Assembly: GCA_031265355.1 (NCBI GenBank)
Contig: JAISCT010000011.1
Span: 64,001-99,145 of the forward strand
DNA: 35,145 nt
Direction: 5' to 3'
From: Oscillospiraceae bacterium
GTDB taxonomy: Bacteria > Bacillota > Clostridia > Oscillospirales > UBA929
Both the position numbers and the translations under genes were made by a program. Below, piece by piece: positions 7,291 through 14,414 of this stretch (the stretch's first letter is position 1; each line of letters begins with the position of its first letter). A model generated the notes under the pieces. That model did not search any database. It saw nothing but the letters and a program-made list of their open reading frames with translations, and had not been told where the DNA came from.

Positions 7291-7321
7291 ATAAAATCTA
7301 ACCACATTATAGCATATAATA
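7291..7321 (+). promoter_or_regulatory. Possible mother-cell sigma promoter for the recombinase operon
   Basis: CATATAATA (7313-7321) fits the -10 pattern CATAnnnTA of sigma-K and, nearly, the CATA-type -10 of sigma-E. An ATAAAAT stretch (7291-7297) lies 15 bp upstream. In B. subtilis spoIVCA is sigma-E dependent, so such a promoter is expected here. It overlaps the divergent ATPase promoter. Two 12-bp direct repeats (7337-7348 and 7352-7363, ATTTTTTGCACC) follow in the leader. Confidence 0.4.
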
Positions 7322-7333
7322 ACAAAAAATCAA
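7306..7333 (-). promoter_or_regulatory. Housekeeping promoter of the skin-borne ATPase gene
   Basis: On the minus strand: TTGATT (7333-7328), a 16-bp spacer, and TATAAT (7311-7306) preceded by TGC, an extended -10. The transcript would start near 7299, 23 nt before the ATG at 7276, with the GGAG site in between. Confidence 0.6.
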
Positions 7334-7396
7334 GCGATTTTTTGCACCCGTATTTTTTGCACCTGAAAATCATAAAGTCTTGGAGAGGTGATGGTG

Positions 7397-7576
7397 ATGG
7401 AAAGTGTGCGAAGAGACATTCTAGCCGCTTTGCTGAAACGGCTTTTTGCACGGGGACTCATTGCGGAGTCGACATACCAAGCGGCCAGAAATTCTCTGGA
7501 TTCTTCCCTGAGTGGGCCGAAGGCATGTTTGACAGAGGGGGCGACGGCGGATGGAGGTTCGAAAAATACGGGCTGA
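7397..7576 (+). CDS. Short SHOCT-like ORF upstream of the recombinase
   Basis: A 59-residue protein with a good ribosome binding site (GGAGAGG at 7382-7388, 8 bases before the ATG at 7397). The N-terminal 35 residues form a predicted helical pair (‘ILAALLKRLFARGLIAESTY’) resembling the short SHOCT-type oligomerisation motif. The remainder is low complexity. It overlaps the recombinase start by 26 bp, so the two are probably co-translated. Small ORFs of this kind often precede clostridial serine recombinases. A role as recombinase partner or directionality factor is only a guess. Two further in-frame start codons lie just upstream. Confidence 0.6.
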   Translation: MESVRRDILAALLKRLFARGLIAESTYQAARNSLDSSLSGPKACLTEGATADGGSKNTG

Positions 7577-9179
7577 AATGCGGCAGGGACGGTCGATTTT
7601 CGACCTGCCGCTGCGAGTTACCTTCTACGCGAGGGTGTCCACAGAAAAATGCGAACAGCTCAACAGCCTTGAAAACCAGATACAGTATTATACGGAGCTG
7701 ATTGAAAGCCAAGCAAATTGGACATACGTCGAAGGGTATGTCGACGAGGGAATCAGCGGGACAAGTACAAAAAAGCGGGATCGTTTCAATCGGATGATAG
7801 CGGACGCCAAAGCGGGGCGCTTTGACTTCATCATCACGAAGGAAATATCCCGCTTTTCACGCAGTACGCTGGACAGCATCCGGTACACGCAGGAACTTCT
7901 GGAACACGGCGTGGGCGTACTGTTCCAGAACGACAACATCAATACGCTGGACTCGGACAGCGAGTTTCGGCTGGTCGTCATGGCCGGCGTCGCCCAAGAC
8001 GAAGTGCGCAAACTCTCCGAACGCCTGCAATTTGGTTTTCGCCAGTCCATCCGTAACGGCCGCGTGCTGGGCAACGACAAGATATGGGGCTATGACAAAA
8101 AAGACTGCCAATTGACCGTCAACGAAGAAGAAGCGGAAGTGGTGCGTCTTATCTTCGATCTTTATGCCCAGCAGGGTTTGGGCCTCCGCCGTTTGTCACG
8201 GACGCTCTATAACATGGGTCACACCAGCCGCAAGGGCAACGAGTTTAACGTGCTGACGATCCGACACATCCTCACAAACCCCAAGTACAAGGGTTGGTAC
8301 TGCGGCCACAAGACGCAGTCCCTCGACTATCGCAGCAAAAAAACCGCCTGCCTCGATGAAAGCGAATGGATTACCTATCCGGACCCGAATGTGCCCGCCA
8401 TCGTCTCCGAGGCGCTCTGGGACAGGGCCAATGCCCTTTACAAATCCCGCGGCGCGCAGATGAGGTCCCATCAGAGCGCGGCGACATTTCACAACCGCTA
8501 TGCTTACAGCGGCAAGCTCATCTGTGAAGAGCACAAAACCGGCTTCCACCGGCGGGTGCTCAAAAGTGCCGGTGGAAGCAAAGAGGTTTGGCAGTGCCGC
8601 GTTTACCGCCAGCGCGGGCGCGCGGCCTGCGCCGCGCCGCAGCTTCGGACGGCGGAACTGGATGAGATCATGGCGAAGATTTTTACCGGTCTCATACGAG
8701 ATCCCAAAGCCATTGTTGACGCACTCGCCGCCGTCATCCGAAATGTATCCGACGAACGCGGCTGCGAGCGTGACACCGCGAAACTGGAAGCAGAGATGAC
8801 TCGGATACAGGCAAAAAAAGAGCGTTTGTTGGAGATGAGCGTGGCGGACGCTCTCAGCATATCGGAATTTAAAAGCCGCAACGACAGCTGCAACAAACAG
8901 CTGTTTGCAACAAAAAAAAAGCTGGACGCCCTGCAGGCTGAACGGACAAAGTCCGCCGCCACAGAGAATCCGGCGTCAATCAAGGCCGCCCTTCAGCGGG
9001 AACTTAATTTTGCCGACGGCATCCACTCCGAGCTGGTGGTAAGCATATTGGACCGTATCGTAGTCAAGAAGGACAGTACCAAAGAGGATATCCACTTGGA
9101 AATCCACCTGAAGTGCGGACATCCGCGGGATGTGCGTTTTCGGCGGGAAAAATCGTCCCTCCGCTTGATGTGTTTTTAA
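7551..9179 (+). CDS. Large serine site-specific recombinase (SpoIVCA-like)
   Basis: A 542-residue large serine recombinase, predicted to cut and rejoin the two attachment sites and reconstitute sigK. The N-terminal resolvase domain (about 20-160) has the catalytic Ser30 in ‘YARVSTE’, followed by ‘GISGTSTKKRDRFNRMI’ and ‘SRFSRSTLDSI’. The recombinase domain covers about 170-290 (‘GYDKKDCQLTVNEEEAEVVRLIFDLY’). A Cys-containing zinc-ribbon-like segment and a coiled coil (about 400-470) follow. This is the SpoIVCA/SprA architecture. The gene is intact and reads opposite to sigK. Its TAA stop (9177-9179) spans the right edge of the element; in the excised circle the same codon position becomes TGA. 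It would therefore encode the same protein before and after excision. Confidence 0.93.
   Translation: MEVRKIRAEMRQGRSIFDLPLRVTFYARVSTEKCEQLNSLENQIQYYTELIESQANWTYVEGYVDEGISGTSTKKRDRFNRMIADAKAGRFDFIITKEISRFSRSTLDSIRYTQELLEHGVGVLFQNDNINTLDSDSEFRLVVMAGVAQDEVRKLSERLQFGFRQSIRNGRVLGNDKIWGYDKKDCQLTVNEEEAEVVRLIFDLYAQQGLGLRRLSRTLYNMGHTSRKGNEFNVLTIRHILTNPKYKGWYCGHKTQSLDYRSKKTACLDESEWITYPDPNVPAIVSEALWDRANALYKSRGAQMRSHQSAATFHNRYAYSGKLICEEHKTGFHRRVLKSAGGSKEVWQCRVYRQRGRAACAAPQLRTAELDEIMAKIFTGLIRDPKAIVDALAAVIRNVSDERGCERDTAKLEAEMTRIQAKKERLLEMSVADALSISEFKSRNDSCNKQLFATKKKLDALQAERTKSAATENPASIKAALQRELNFADGIHSELVVSILDRIVVKKDSTKEDIHLEIHLKCGHPRDVRFRREKSSLRLMCF
9162..9177. other. Right attachment site of the skin-like element
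   Basis: CGCTTG (9162-9167) is followed by five bases and the TTTTT core (9173-9177). Beyond the core the DNA is sigK coding. CGCTTG is the partner of CAAGCG at 5926-5931. The centre of that inverted repeat in the circle falls on the first AA of the core (sigK sense), consistent with the two-base crossover of serine recombinases. Confidence 0.65.
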
Positions 9180-9372
9180 TGACGTGTGCGACAAGACGCA
9201 TATTTTTTTCGATCAGCAGCGCACGCATGCTCAGGTCCCCGGCGGCAAGTCGTTCGAGCGCCTCCTTCTCCTCCCGCGCGGAGAGCGGGCGCGGGAAAGA
9301 TCCCGTCGGTCCGCCCAGGCGCAGCGACAGGGAGAGTCCGTGCATGAGCAGCAGCAGCGCGATAGAGAACAT
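9178..9372 (-). CDS. sigK: RNA polymerase sigma-K factor, N-terminal part (interrupted gene)
   Basis: The first 65 codons of sigK. The protein begins with about 20 hydrophobic residues (‘MFSIALLLLMHGLSLSLRLG’), like the inhibitory pro-sequence of B. subtilis pro-sigma-K that SpoIVFB removes. It continues with ‘FPRPLSAREEKEALERLAAG’ and ‘LLIEKNMRLVAHVIK’, the conserved start of the factor. The ATG at 9372 has AAGGAGGAGG at 9387-9378, spacing 5. In the unrearranged chromosome the frame runs past the junction into element DNA and stops at 9064 after 38 unrelated residues, so no functional sigma factor can be made. After excision codon 65 joins the C-terminal part at 5917 in frame. Apart from an A-tract match there is no homology between the two junctions. 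Confidence 0.9.
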
Positions 9373-9403
9373 ATCGGCCTCCTCCTTGCGCCTCACGGCG
9401 CAA

Positions 9404-9457
9404 GGGAGGGCGGCGGCTCAGCGCCGCGCGCCCTCCCTACTGTTGGTCGCGGGAGGG
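9404..9457 (-). promoter_or_regulatory. Mutually exclusive stem-loops in the sigK leader
   Basis: In transcript order the leader contains CCCTCCC (9457-9451), GGGAGGG (9437-9431) and CCCTCCC (9410-9404), followed by the ribosome binding site 17 bases later. The middle segment can pair with either neighbour. The downstream hairpin is extended by a GC-rich inner stem. This could tune sigK translation or transcription, but no regulatory factor is evident. Confidence 0.4.
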
Positions 9458-9492
9458 AGGCCTGCCCGGGACTGCCAGCCCCCCGCGTAATG

Positions 9493-9501
9493 TACTCTAT
9501 G
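9493..9501 (-). promoter_or_regulatory. Candidate sigma-K-type -10 element upstream of sigK
   Basis: On the minus strand CATAGAGTA fits CATAnnnTA, the sigma-K -10 pattern, about 120 bp before the sigK start. Autoregulation of sigK is known in Bacillus. The -35 region is not convincing, so this is tentative. Confidence 0.25.
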
Positions 9502-9559
9502 AGGCGGGTCGATTGTCCTATACGGTTTTTTTGCCCGCCGCCGGCCCGGGCTCTCAGCT

Positions 9560-11989
9560 CTATACGGTGACCTTGTCCTGCGCGGGAAGCAGACCGGTGA
9601 GTTCCCGACAGACGTCGGCGGCGGTGTCGTAATCGAAGGACGCCACCAGTTCGCAGAGCGCAGCCAGCCGTTCCTCCATCAACTCGTTGTAGGCGGCGTG
9701 CCGCAGGGCAGCAGCGGCGGCGTCCGCCCGGTCCGTGTCGCACTCAAGGCAAGCCTGTGCCAGCGTGTCCAGCGTCTCCCGCAGCCGGCCGGTATCGATG
9801 GCCTGTTTCTCTTCGGTCCCGACGGCCTCCGTGAGAGACGTCTTCGCCAGCGCCGCGCCAAAGTCCTCCGCAGCGCGGCAGAAAGGGTCCGTCTGCCGCC
9901 GCGTCGTGTCTTCGTCGCCGTCTTTGGCCGCCTGCTCCAGCCGAAACGCCCATTCGGCCAAAGACGCGTGACCCAGGTTGGCACAGACACCCCGCATCGC
10001 GTGTACCGCGATCGCGTAGTCGCTCCACCGCTTGTCTCCGGCAAAGGCGCGGAGATCGGCGAGCCCCTGCGAAAGTCCTTTGCAAAACTGGCGCAGCACC
10101 CGAATGTAAGTCTCGCGGTGGCCATTCACATGGGAGAGGCCGGCCTCTACGTCCAGCCCCTCGACATTGGCGAGTACGGCCAGCAACGGTTCGTACCGGC
10201 TGCCCTCCGCCGGCGCTTCGTCGGCGCCGTCTATCGATTCTGTTCGGCTGATCTTGTCGGCCGGCAACCAGCGGGCTAGGATCTTATTCATCTCCGGGGC
10301 TTCGATGGGCTTTAACAGATAATCATTCATGCCGGAGGAGAGAAAAAGTTCGCGGCTGTCGCCCACCGCGTTCGCGGTCAGCGCGATGATGGGCAGATCT
10401 TCATAGCGCCCACCCAGTGCTCGGATGTGTGTGGTGGCCTCGACGCCGTCCATGATCGGCATCATGTGGTCCATGAATACGAGATCGTAGGCCTCCGCCT
10501 GCACCTTTTCGATGGCCTCCACGCCGTTGACCGCCGTGTCCGCCTTGATGCTGTGCGTCGCCAAAAAGCCGAGGGCTACGGTGAGATTGATCGAGTTGTC
10601 GTCCACCACCAGAATCTTGGCTTCCGGCAACGCGATGACGCGTCGGACGTCGCCCTCAAGAACCAGATTGGCGGGATTGCCCTCGATAAGCGGCAGCAGG
10701 ATCGTGAAGACGGACCCTTTGCCGTACTCGCTGGAGATCAGAATCTTGCCCTCCATCATGTCCACAAGCCGTTTGGTGATCGAGAGCCCCAGGCCGGTGC
10801 CAACGATACTGCGGTTTTTGACATTGTCGAACTGCTCAAAAGCGTCGAACAATTTGGGGATATTCTCCGGCTGGATCCCGATGCCCGTGTCTTCCACCCG
10901 GATCGAGAGGACGTCGCGGCCGTCGTCCCCGGGCACCCGGCGCACGTCCAGCAGCACATGGCCCGCACGCGTGTACTTGAGGGCGTTGTTTAAGATGTTG
11001 GTGACCACCTGCCGAATGCGCACTTCGTCTCCAAACAGGACCTGCGGGACGTCGTCCTCCAGATGGCAACGGAATTGCACCGGTTTTTCCGACGCTGTGA
11101 ACTTCATGAGCGAACAGAGGTTGTCGTACATGATGAAGAAGTCGAAATCCGCGGGAACCAAGTCGAGTTTTCCGGCTTCGATCTTCGAAAAATCCAGAAT
11201 GTCGTTGATGATCTGCAACAAAAAATGAGACATTTTGCGGATGTCGGAAAAGTAGCGCTGCTGTACCTCATCCAGATTTTCGGTGTGCACCAGGGCGCTC
11301 ATGCCGATGATCGCGTTCATCGGCGTGCGGATCTCGTGACTCATGCTGGCCAGGAAATCGCTCTTGGCCCGGTTGGCCTGTTCGGCCTGCTTTTTGGCCC
11401 GCAGCAGATCGGTGGTGTCGTTGAGCTGTAAGAGGATGCCGTCAAAGTCACCCCCTTTGTCGAACATCGGCGACGTGTGGACGATGTAGTTGCGAACGTC
11501 GCCGCGGCGCCCCAGATCGATCACGATCTCCGCGTGGATGATCCGGTTTTCCTCCAGGGCGCGCATAAGCATCCGGTTCGTTTGGTCAAGCAGCGACTCG
11601 TCGTCCATGGCCATCCGATAGACCTCTTCGTAGGTGCGCCCGTTGATCCACCCGAAATTCTCGATTCCGGCCGCCTTGAGGAAGGAATCCGTACAATAGG
11701 CAAAACGGCCGTCTTTGTCAAGCAGGATGATGATGTCCTCGCAGTGCGCGAGCAACATGTTCAAATACTTCTCCTGCCGAGACTTCTCGGTGAGCAGGGC
11801 GTTCGTGAAACGCGTGCGCACGGCAAACGCGCGTTCCATGCGGTTCATGGTTTGAAGCGATACGTCCATCTTCCGGTTCAGCTTGGCAATCTGCCTGGTG
11901 AGCGCCGCATTTTCCGCGCGCAGGCGCGCCAACTCGTCTTCGGCCGACTCCGCGGTCGTCTCCGGGGCGGTGTTGACTCTCTCGTCCAT
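9560..11989 (-). CDS. Cytoplasmic hybrid histidine kinase (PAS-HisKA-HATPase-REC-HPt)
   Basis: An 809-residue sensor kinase with a complete internal phosphorelay. There is no signal peptide or membrane segment. Residues 15-75 form a coiled coil, and a PAS domain covers about 80-195. The phosphoacceptor is His218 (‘[11 protein letters not shown]’), with the N box at about 331-340, DTGIG at 367-371 and GTGLGL at 397-402. The receiver has Asp507 (‘[11 protein letters not shown]’) and Lys560, and the C-terminal HPt domain has His663 (‘[15 protein letters not shown]’). The ATG at 11989 follows AAAGGAG. A lone receiver gene lies just upstream on the same strand and is the likely partner. The signal is unknown; the PAS domain points to an internal ligand or redox cue. 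Confidence 0.9.
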   Translation of the reverse strand: MDERVNTAPETTAESAEDELARLRAENAALTRQIAKLNRKMDVSLQTMNRMERAFAVRTRFTNALLTEKSRQEKYLNMLLAHCEDIIILLDKDGRFAYCTDSFLKAAGIENFGWINGRTYEEVYRMAMDDESLLDQTNRMLMRALEENRIIHAEIVIDLGRRGDVRNYIVHTSPMFDKGGDFDGILLQLNDTTDLLRAKKQAEQANRAKSDFLASMSHEIRTPMNAIIGMSALVHTENLDEVQQRYFSDIRKMSHFLLQIINDILDFSKIEAGKLDLVPADFDFFIMYDNLCSLMKFTASEKPVQFRCHLEDDVPQVLFGDEVRIRQVVTNILNNALKYTRAGHVLLDVRRVPGDDGRDVLSIRVEDTGIGIQPENIPKLFDAFEQFDNVKNRSIVGTGLGLSITKRLVDMMEGKILISSEYGKGSVFTILLPLIEGNPANLVLEGDVRRVIALPEAKILVVDDNSINLTVALGFLATHSIKADTAVNGVEAIEKVQAEAYDLVFMDHMMPIMDGVEATTHIRALGGRYEDLPIIALTANAVGDSRELFLSSGMNDYLLKPIEAPEMNKILARWLPADKISRTESIDGADEAPAEGSRYEPLLAVLANVEGLDVEAGLSHVNGHRETYIRVLRQFCKGLSQGLADLRAFAGDKRWSDYAIAVHAMRGVCANLGHASLAEWAFRLEQAAKDGDEDTTRRQTDPFCRAAEDFGAALAKTSLTEAVGTEEKQAIDTGRLRETLDTLAQACLECDTDRADAAAAALRHAAYNELMEERLAALCELVASFDYDTAADVCRELTGLLPAQDKVTV

Positions 11990-12008
11990 AGTCGGCTCCT
12001 TTAATAAC

Positions 12009-12073
12009 GTGGGTTGCACCTGCAACCCACAACCCAAATTCTTGTTTTTGTTGCCGCGAAGCGGCAACAAAAA
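12009..12073 (-). promoter_or_regulatory. Two perfect stem-loops between the receiver and kinase genes
   Basis: Hairpin 1 (12009-12030) has a 10-bp stem with a very tight loop. Hairpin 2 (12045-12073) has a 13-bp stem, TTTTTGTTGCCGC with its complement, and a 3-base loop. Neither has a normal U-run on the minus strand beyond its own stem. They may cause partial termination or protect mRNA, setting the receiver-to-kinase ratio. Confidence 0.5.
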
Positions 12074-12093
12074 CTATAATATAGATCAAAAGA

Positions 12094-12468
12094 TCACGCA
12101 AGGCCGAGCACGCGCCGCACCTTTTCCCGCAGGGCCTGCGAATCAAACGGCTTGACCAGATAGTCCTTCGCGCCGACTTTGGCCGCGCGGGCGATGAAAT
12201 CCCGCGTGGCGTGCGCGGTTACAAAAATAACCGGGATATCTCGGAAATCCGGGCTCTTTTGCAGCTCGTTCATCACGTCGAACCCCGAGAGCCCCGGCAT
12301 CTCGATGTCCAGCAAGATGAGATCAACCTGGATGCGCGCGAGCGCCGAGAGAGCCATTTGGCCGGACTTGGCCAGTCGCACCGAGAACTCATCGGAGAGG
12401 AGACTCTGGAGGATTTGCAGATTGGTCGGCATATCGTCCACCGCCAGAATGATTTTTTTGTTTTCCAA
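12094..12468 (-). CDS. Single-domain response regulator (CheY-like receiver)
   Basis: A 124-residue stand-alone receiver. The acidic pair is at residues 11-12 (‘AVDDMPTN’), the phosphorylated residue is Asp54 (‘LILLDIEMPG’), and the conserved Lys is 106 (‘DYLVKPF’). There is no output domain, so it probably relays phosphate or regulates by protein contact. The start is inferred to be the TTG at 12468 because AGGAGG sits 7 bases upstream; the frame extends to an ATG at 12537 that lacks such a site and would add unrelated residues. It is the first gene of a two-gene unit with the hybrid kinase. It also resembles the receiver of the HD-GYP protein at 16159. Confidence 0.85.
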   Translation of the reverse strand: MENKKIILAVDDMPTNLQILQSLLSDEFSVRLAKSGQMALSALARIQVDLILLDIEMPGLSGFDVMNELQKSPDFRDIPVIFVTAHATRDFIARAAKVGAKDYLVKPFDSQALREKVRRVLGLA

Positions 12469-12545
12469 AGAATCGCCTCCTACGATATAGGTGTGCCGAC
12501 TTCCCTGAGCCCCGGTGCGCCCAGAGAATAAACACACCCGCTTAT

Positions 12546-12574
12546 ACTATACTAAAGCCGCCGGGGAATGTCAA
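12546..12574 (-). promoter_or_regulatory. Promoter of the receiver-kinase operon
   Basis: On the minus strand TTGACA (12574-12569), a 17-bp spacer and TATAGT (12551-12546). This is close to consensus and about 70 nt upstream of the TTG start. Confidence 0.65.
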
Positions 12575-12593
12575 TTTATTTCAGAGGCGCCCT

Positions 12594-13394
12594 TCAGTGC
12601 GCGTCGATGGAAACCGGAGCGTTTAAGTCCGTGATGTTGTGCATCAGGTACTCGCCCAATCGCTTTTGGTACCGGTCGAGCATTGTGATATGGCTTGTAT
12701 CGGCGTCGATCAGCCAGATCATAAAGGCGAAGCAGCGAAGCATGACACGGTACATGGCCATCTCCTGGATGTCCATCGGTGCGAACCGGCCGATCTCCAC
12801 CGCCCGCTCGAAGACATGCGATACATACTGCAGACTGGAGTCCCAGAAGATGAGCTGAAAGATCTCCTTCGCGTGGTCGTCGATGAACGCGCGCTGAAAG
12901 ATGATCTTGGTACAGGTGAGCATCAACTCCCGGTACTCCGGCCTGAAATCGTAATAGACGCAGTCGAAGATCTCCTGCAGAGTACCGTTGCGCAAGATTG
13001 GCTCAAGTTCATCCACGGTGGGTCTATCCACCGTATAATAGTGGGCGAAGAAGTCGTAGATGGCGTCCAGAATTTCCTGTTTGGACTTGAAATGGTTGTA
13101 GAACGCACTCTGTGTGATGCCGACTTGGTCTGTGATGTCCTTCACCTTGACAGTGTCGTAGGAGTGGGTGGAGAAGAGCTCCACCGCTTCTTCGAAGAGC
13201 TTCTTTTTTGTACCGCGAAACATGAGATGCGACGTGTTGGAGCGGATGGGGCAGGGGGTGGCGGACGGAATGAACCAAATGCCGCCGCGCTTCACAGCAT
13301 CTGGAATTTTCTCATTTCGGCACAGACGCTGGACATATTTGTCCGAAATATCCCATCTCTTTGCGATCTCTTCCACGGTCAGGTAATCAAACAT
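12594..13394 (-). CDS. TetR-family regulator with an extra N-terminal helix-turn-helix
   Basis: A 266-residue predicted DNA-binding protein with two different HTH modules. Residues 1-50 (‘YLTVEEIAKRWDISDKYVQR’ and ‘GGIWFIPSAT’) look like an excisionase/MerR-type winged helix. From about residue 60 a TetR N-terminal domain follows (‘LFEEAVELFSTHSYDTVKVK’, ‘ITQSAFYNHFKSKQEIL’), with an all-helical ligand/dimer domain to the end. The ATG at 13394 was chosen because GGAGGA lies 6 bases upstream; an ATG at 13400 is too close to that site. The gene is divergent from exoA, with a 223-bp AT-rich gap between them that could hold its operator. Ligand and targets are unknown. Confidence 0.8.
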   Translation of the reverse strand: MFDYLTVEEIAKRWDISDKYVQRLCRNEKIPDAVKRGGIWFIPSATPCPIRSNTSHLMFRGTKKKLFEEAVELFSTHSYDTVKVKDITDQVGITQSAFYNHFKSKQEILDAIYDFFAHYYTVDRPTVDELEPILRNGTLQEIFDCVYYDFRPEYRELMLTCTKIIFQRAFIDDHAKEIFQLIFWDSSLQYVSHVFERAVEIGRFAPMDIQEMAMYRVMLRCFAFMIWLIDADTSHITMLDRYQKRLGEYLMHNITDLNAPVSIDAH

Positions 13395-13563
13395 GGACAT
13401 TCCTCCGAAATCTGAAATTTTTGAAATTAATGATATAGCTGTTCAAATTGATCTCTCATGAAGACAAGATTGTAATATTGCATTCATATTATAACACCTT
13501 ATCCTGGAAAAATCAAATGATTTTCCACGTGTTTATACTTTGTTCAAAAATAGAGGCGCCCGA

Positions 13564-13592
13564 TTGCACATGAGGCGGTCTTGTGATATACT
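13564..13592 (+). promoter_or_regulatory. Promoter of exoA
   Basis: TTGCAC (13564-13569), a 17-bp spacer and TATACT (13587-13592), with a TG one base before the -10. A GGGAGGG site follows at 13602-13608, ahead of the ATG. Confidence 0.65.
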
Positions 13593-13617
13593 GGACAAAA
13601 CGGGGAGGGAGTGGACG

Positions 13618-14376
13618 ATGAAGCTGGTATCGTGGAATGTCAACGGGCTGCGCGCCTGTCTGGGCAAGGGTTTTTTGGAGAGCGTTCGGGCGCTGGACGC
13701 GGACGTTTTTGCGCTGCAGGAGACCAAGATGGCGCCCGGCCAAGCGGAGATCGACATGCCCTGTTACGCGGAGCATTGGAACACGGCGTGCAAAAAGGGC
13801 TACTCCGGCACGGCGGTGTTCACGCGCGTGCCGCCGCTGTCCGCCGCGACGGACATGGGCGTGGCTGAACACGATAAAGAAGGTCGGATCATCACATTGG
13901 AGTTTCCGTCTTTTTTCTTTGTGAACGTTTACACGCCCAACGCACAGCGGGATCTCGCGCGGCTTGCGTACCGCATGCGCTGGGAGGACGATTTTAGGGC
14001 ATTTTTATGCGGCCTGGATGCGCAAAAGCCCGTGGTTGTCTGCGGAGACTTAAATTGCGCCCATCAAGAGATCGATCTCAAACATCCGGCCGCCAACCGC
14101 CGCAACGCCGGGTTCACGGACGAGGAGCGTGCCAAGCTGACGGCACTGCTGGAAGCGGGATTTGCCGATACCTTTCGTACGCTCTACCCGGACAGGCGCG
14201 ACGCTTACACTTGGTGGTCGTACTTTTCTCAGGCACGCACACGAAATGTGGGCTGGCGCATCGACTATTTTCTGGTGTCCCGGCGCCTGCTGCCCCATGT
14301 GCGGGAGGCCGCCATCCACCCCGACGTCCACGGCAGCGATCACTGCCCGATATCTTTGACAATTGACGACAATTGA
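13618..14376 (+). CDS. exoA: Exodeoxyribonuclease III (AP endonuclease)
   Basis: A 252-residue DNA repair enzyme that cleaves at abasic sites and removes 3'-blocking groups in base excision repair. The exonuclease-endonuclease-phosphatase fold is recognisable from ‘MKLVSWNVNGLRACL’ at the start and the metal-binding Glu in ‘FALQETKM’. Further landmarks are ‘NVYTPNAQ’, ‘VCGDLNCAHQEIDL’, ‘GWRIDYFLVS’ and the terminal ‘GSDHCPI’ with the catalytic Asp-His pair. All expected active-site residues are present and the length is normal for the family. The ATG at 13618 follows GGGAGGGA. The 3' end contains TTGACAATTG-type strings that recur in other gaps. Confidence 0.94.
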   Translation: MKLVSWNVNGLRACLGKGFLESVRALDADVFALQETKMAPGQAEIDMPCYAEHWNTACKKGYSGTAVFTRVPPLSAATDMGVAEHDKEGRIITLEFPSFFFVNVYTPNAQRDLARLAYRMRWEDDFRAFLCGLDAQKPVVVCGDLNCAHQEIDLKHPAANRRNAGFTDEERAKLTALLEAGFADTFRTLYPDRRDAYTWWSYFSQARTRNVGWRIDYFLVSRRLLPHVREAAIHPDVHGSDHCPISLTIDDN

Positions 14377-14414
14377 TGATTGATGTGATGGAATGACAGG
14401 GGAGGGTGGCGTTG

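Larger units (their letters stand above)
5918..9177. mobile_element. skin-like element (3,260 bp) interrupting sigK
   Basis: This DNA separates the two halves of sigK. It carries a DUF4143 ATPase (minus strand), a short ORF and a large serine recombinase (plus strand). The boundary is a shared tract AAAAA (sigK sense) at 9177-9173 and 5917-5913. Recombination there removes 3,260 bp and restores the sigK frame exactly. By established knowledge, the skin elements of Bacillus subtilis (about 48 kb, recombinase SpoIVCA) and Clostridioides difficile (about 15 kb) work this way in the mother cell. This one is far smaller and has almost no cargo. Excision itself is inferred. Confidence 0.88.

Noticed and set aside
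7337..7363. Short direct repeats considered as a CRISPR or iteron array
   Set aside because: Only two 12-bp copies at 15-bp spacing; no array and no replication gene.
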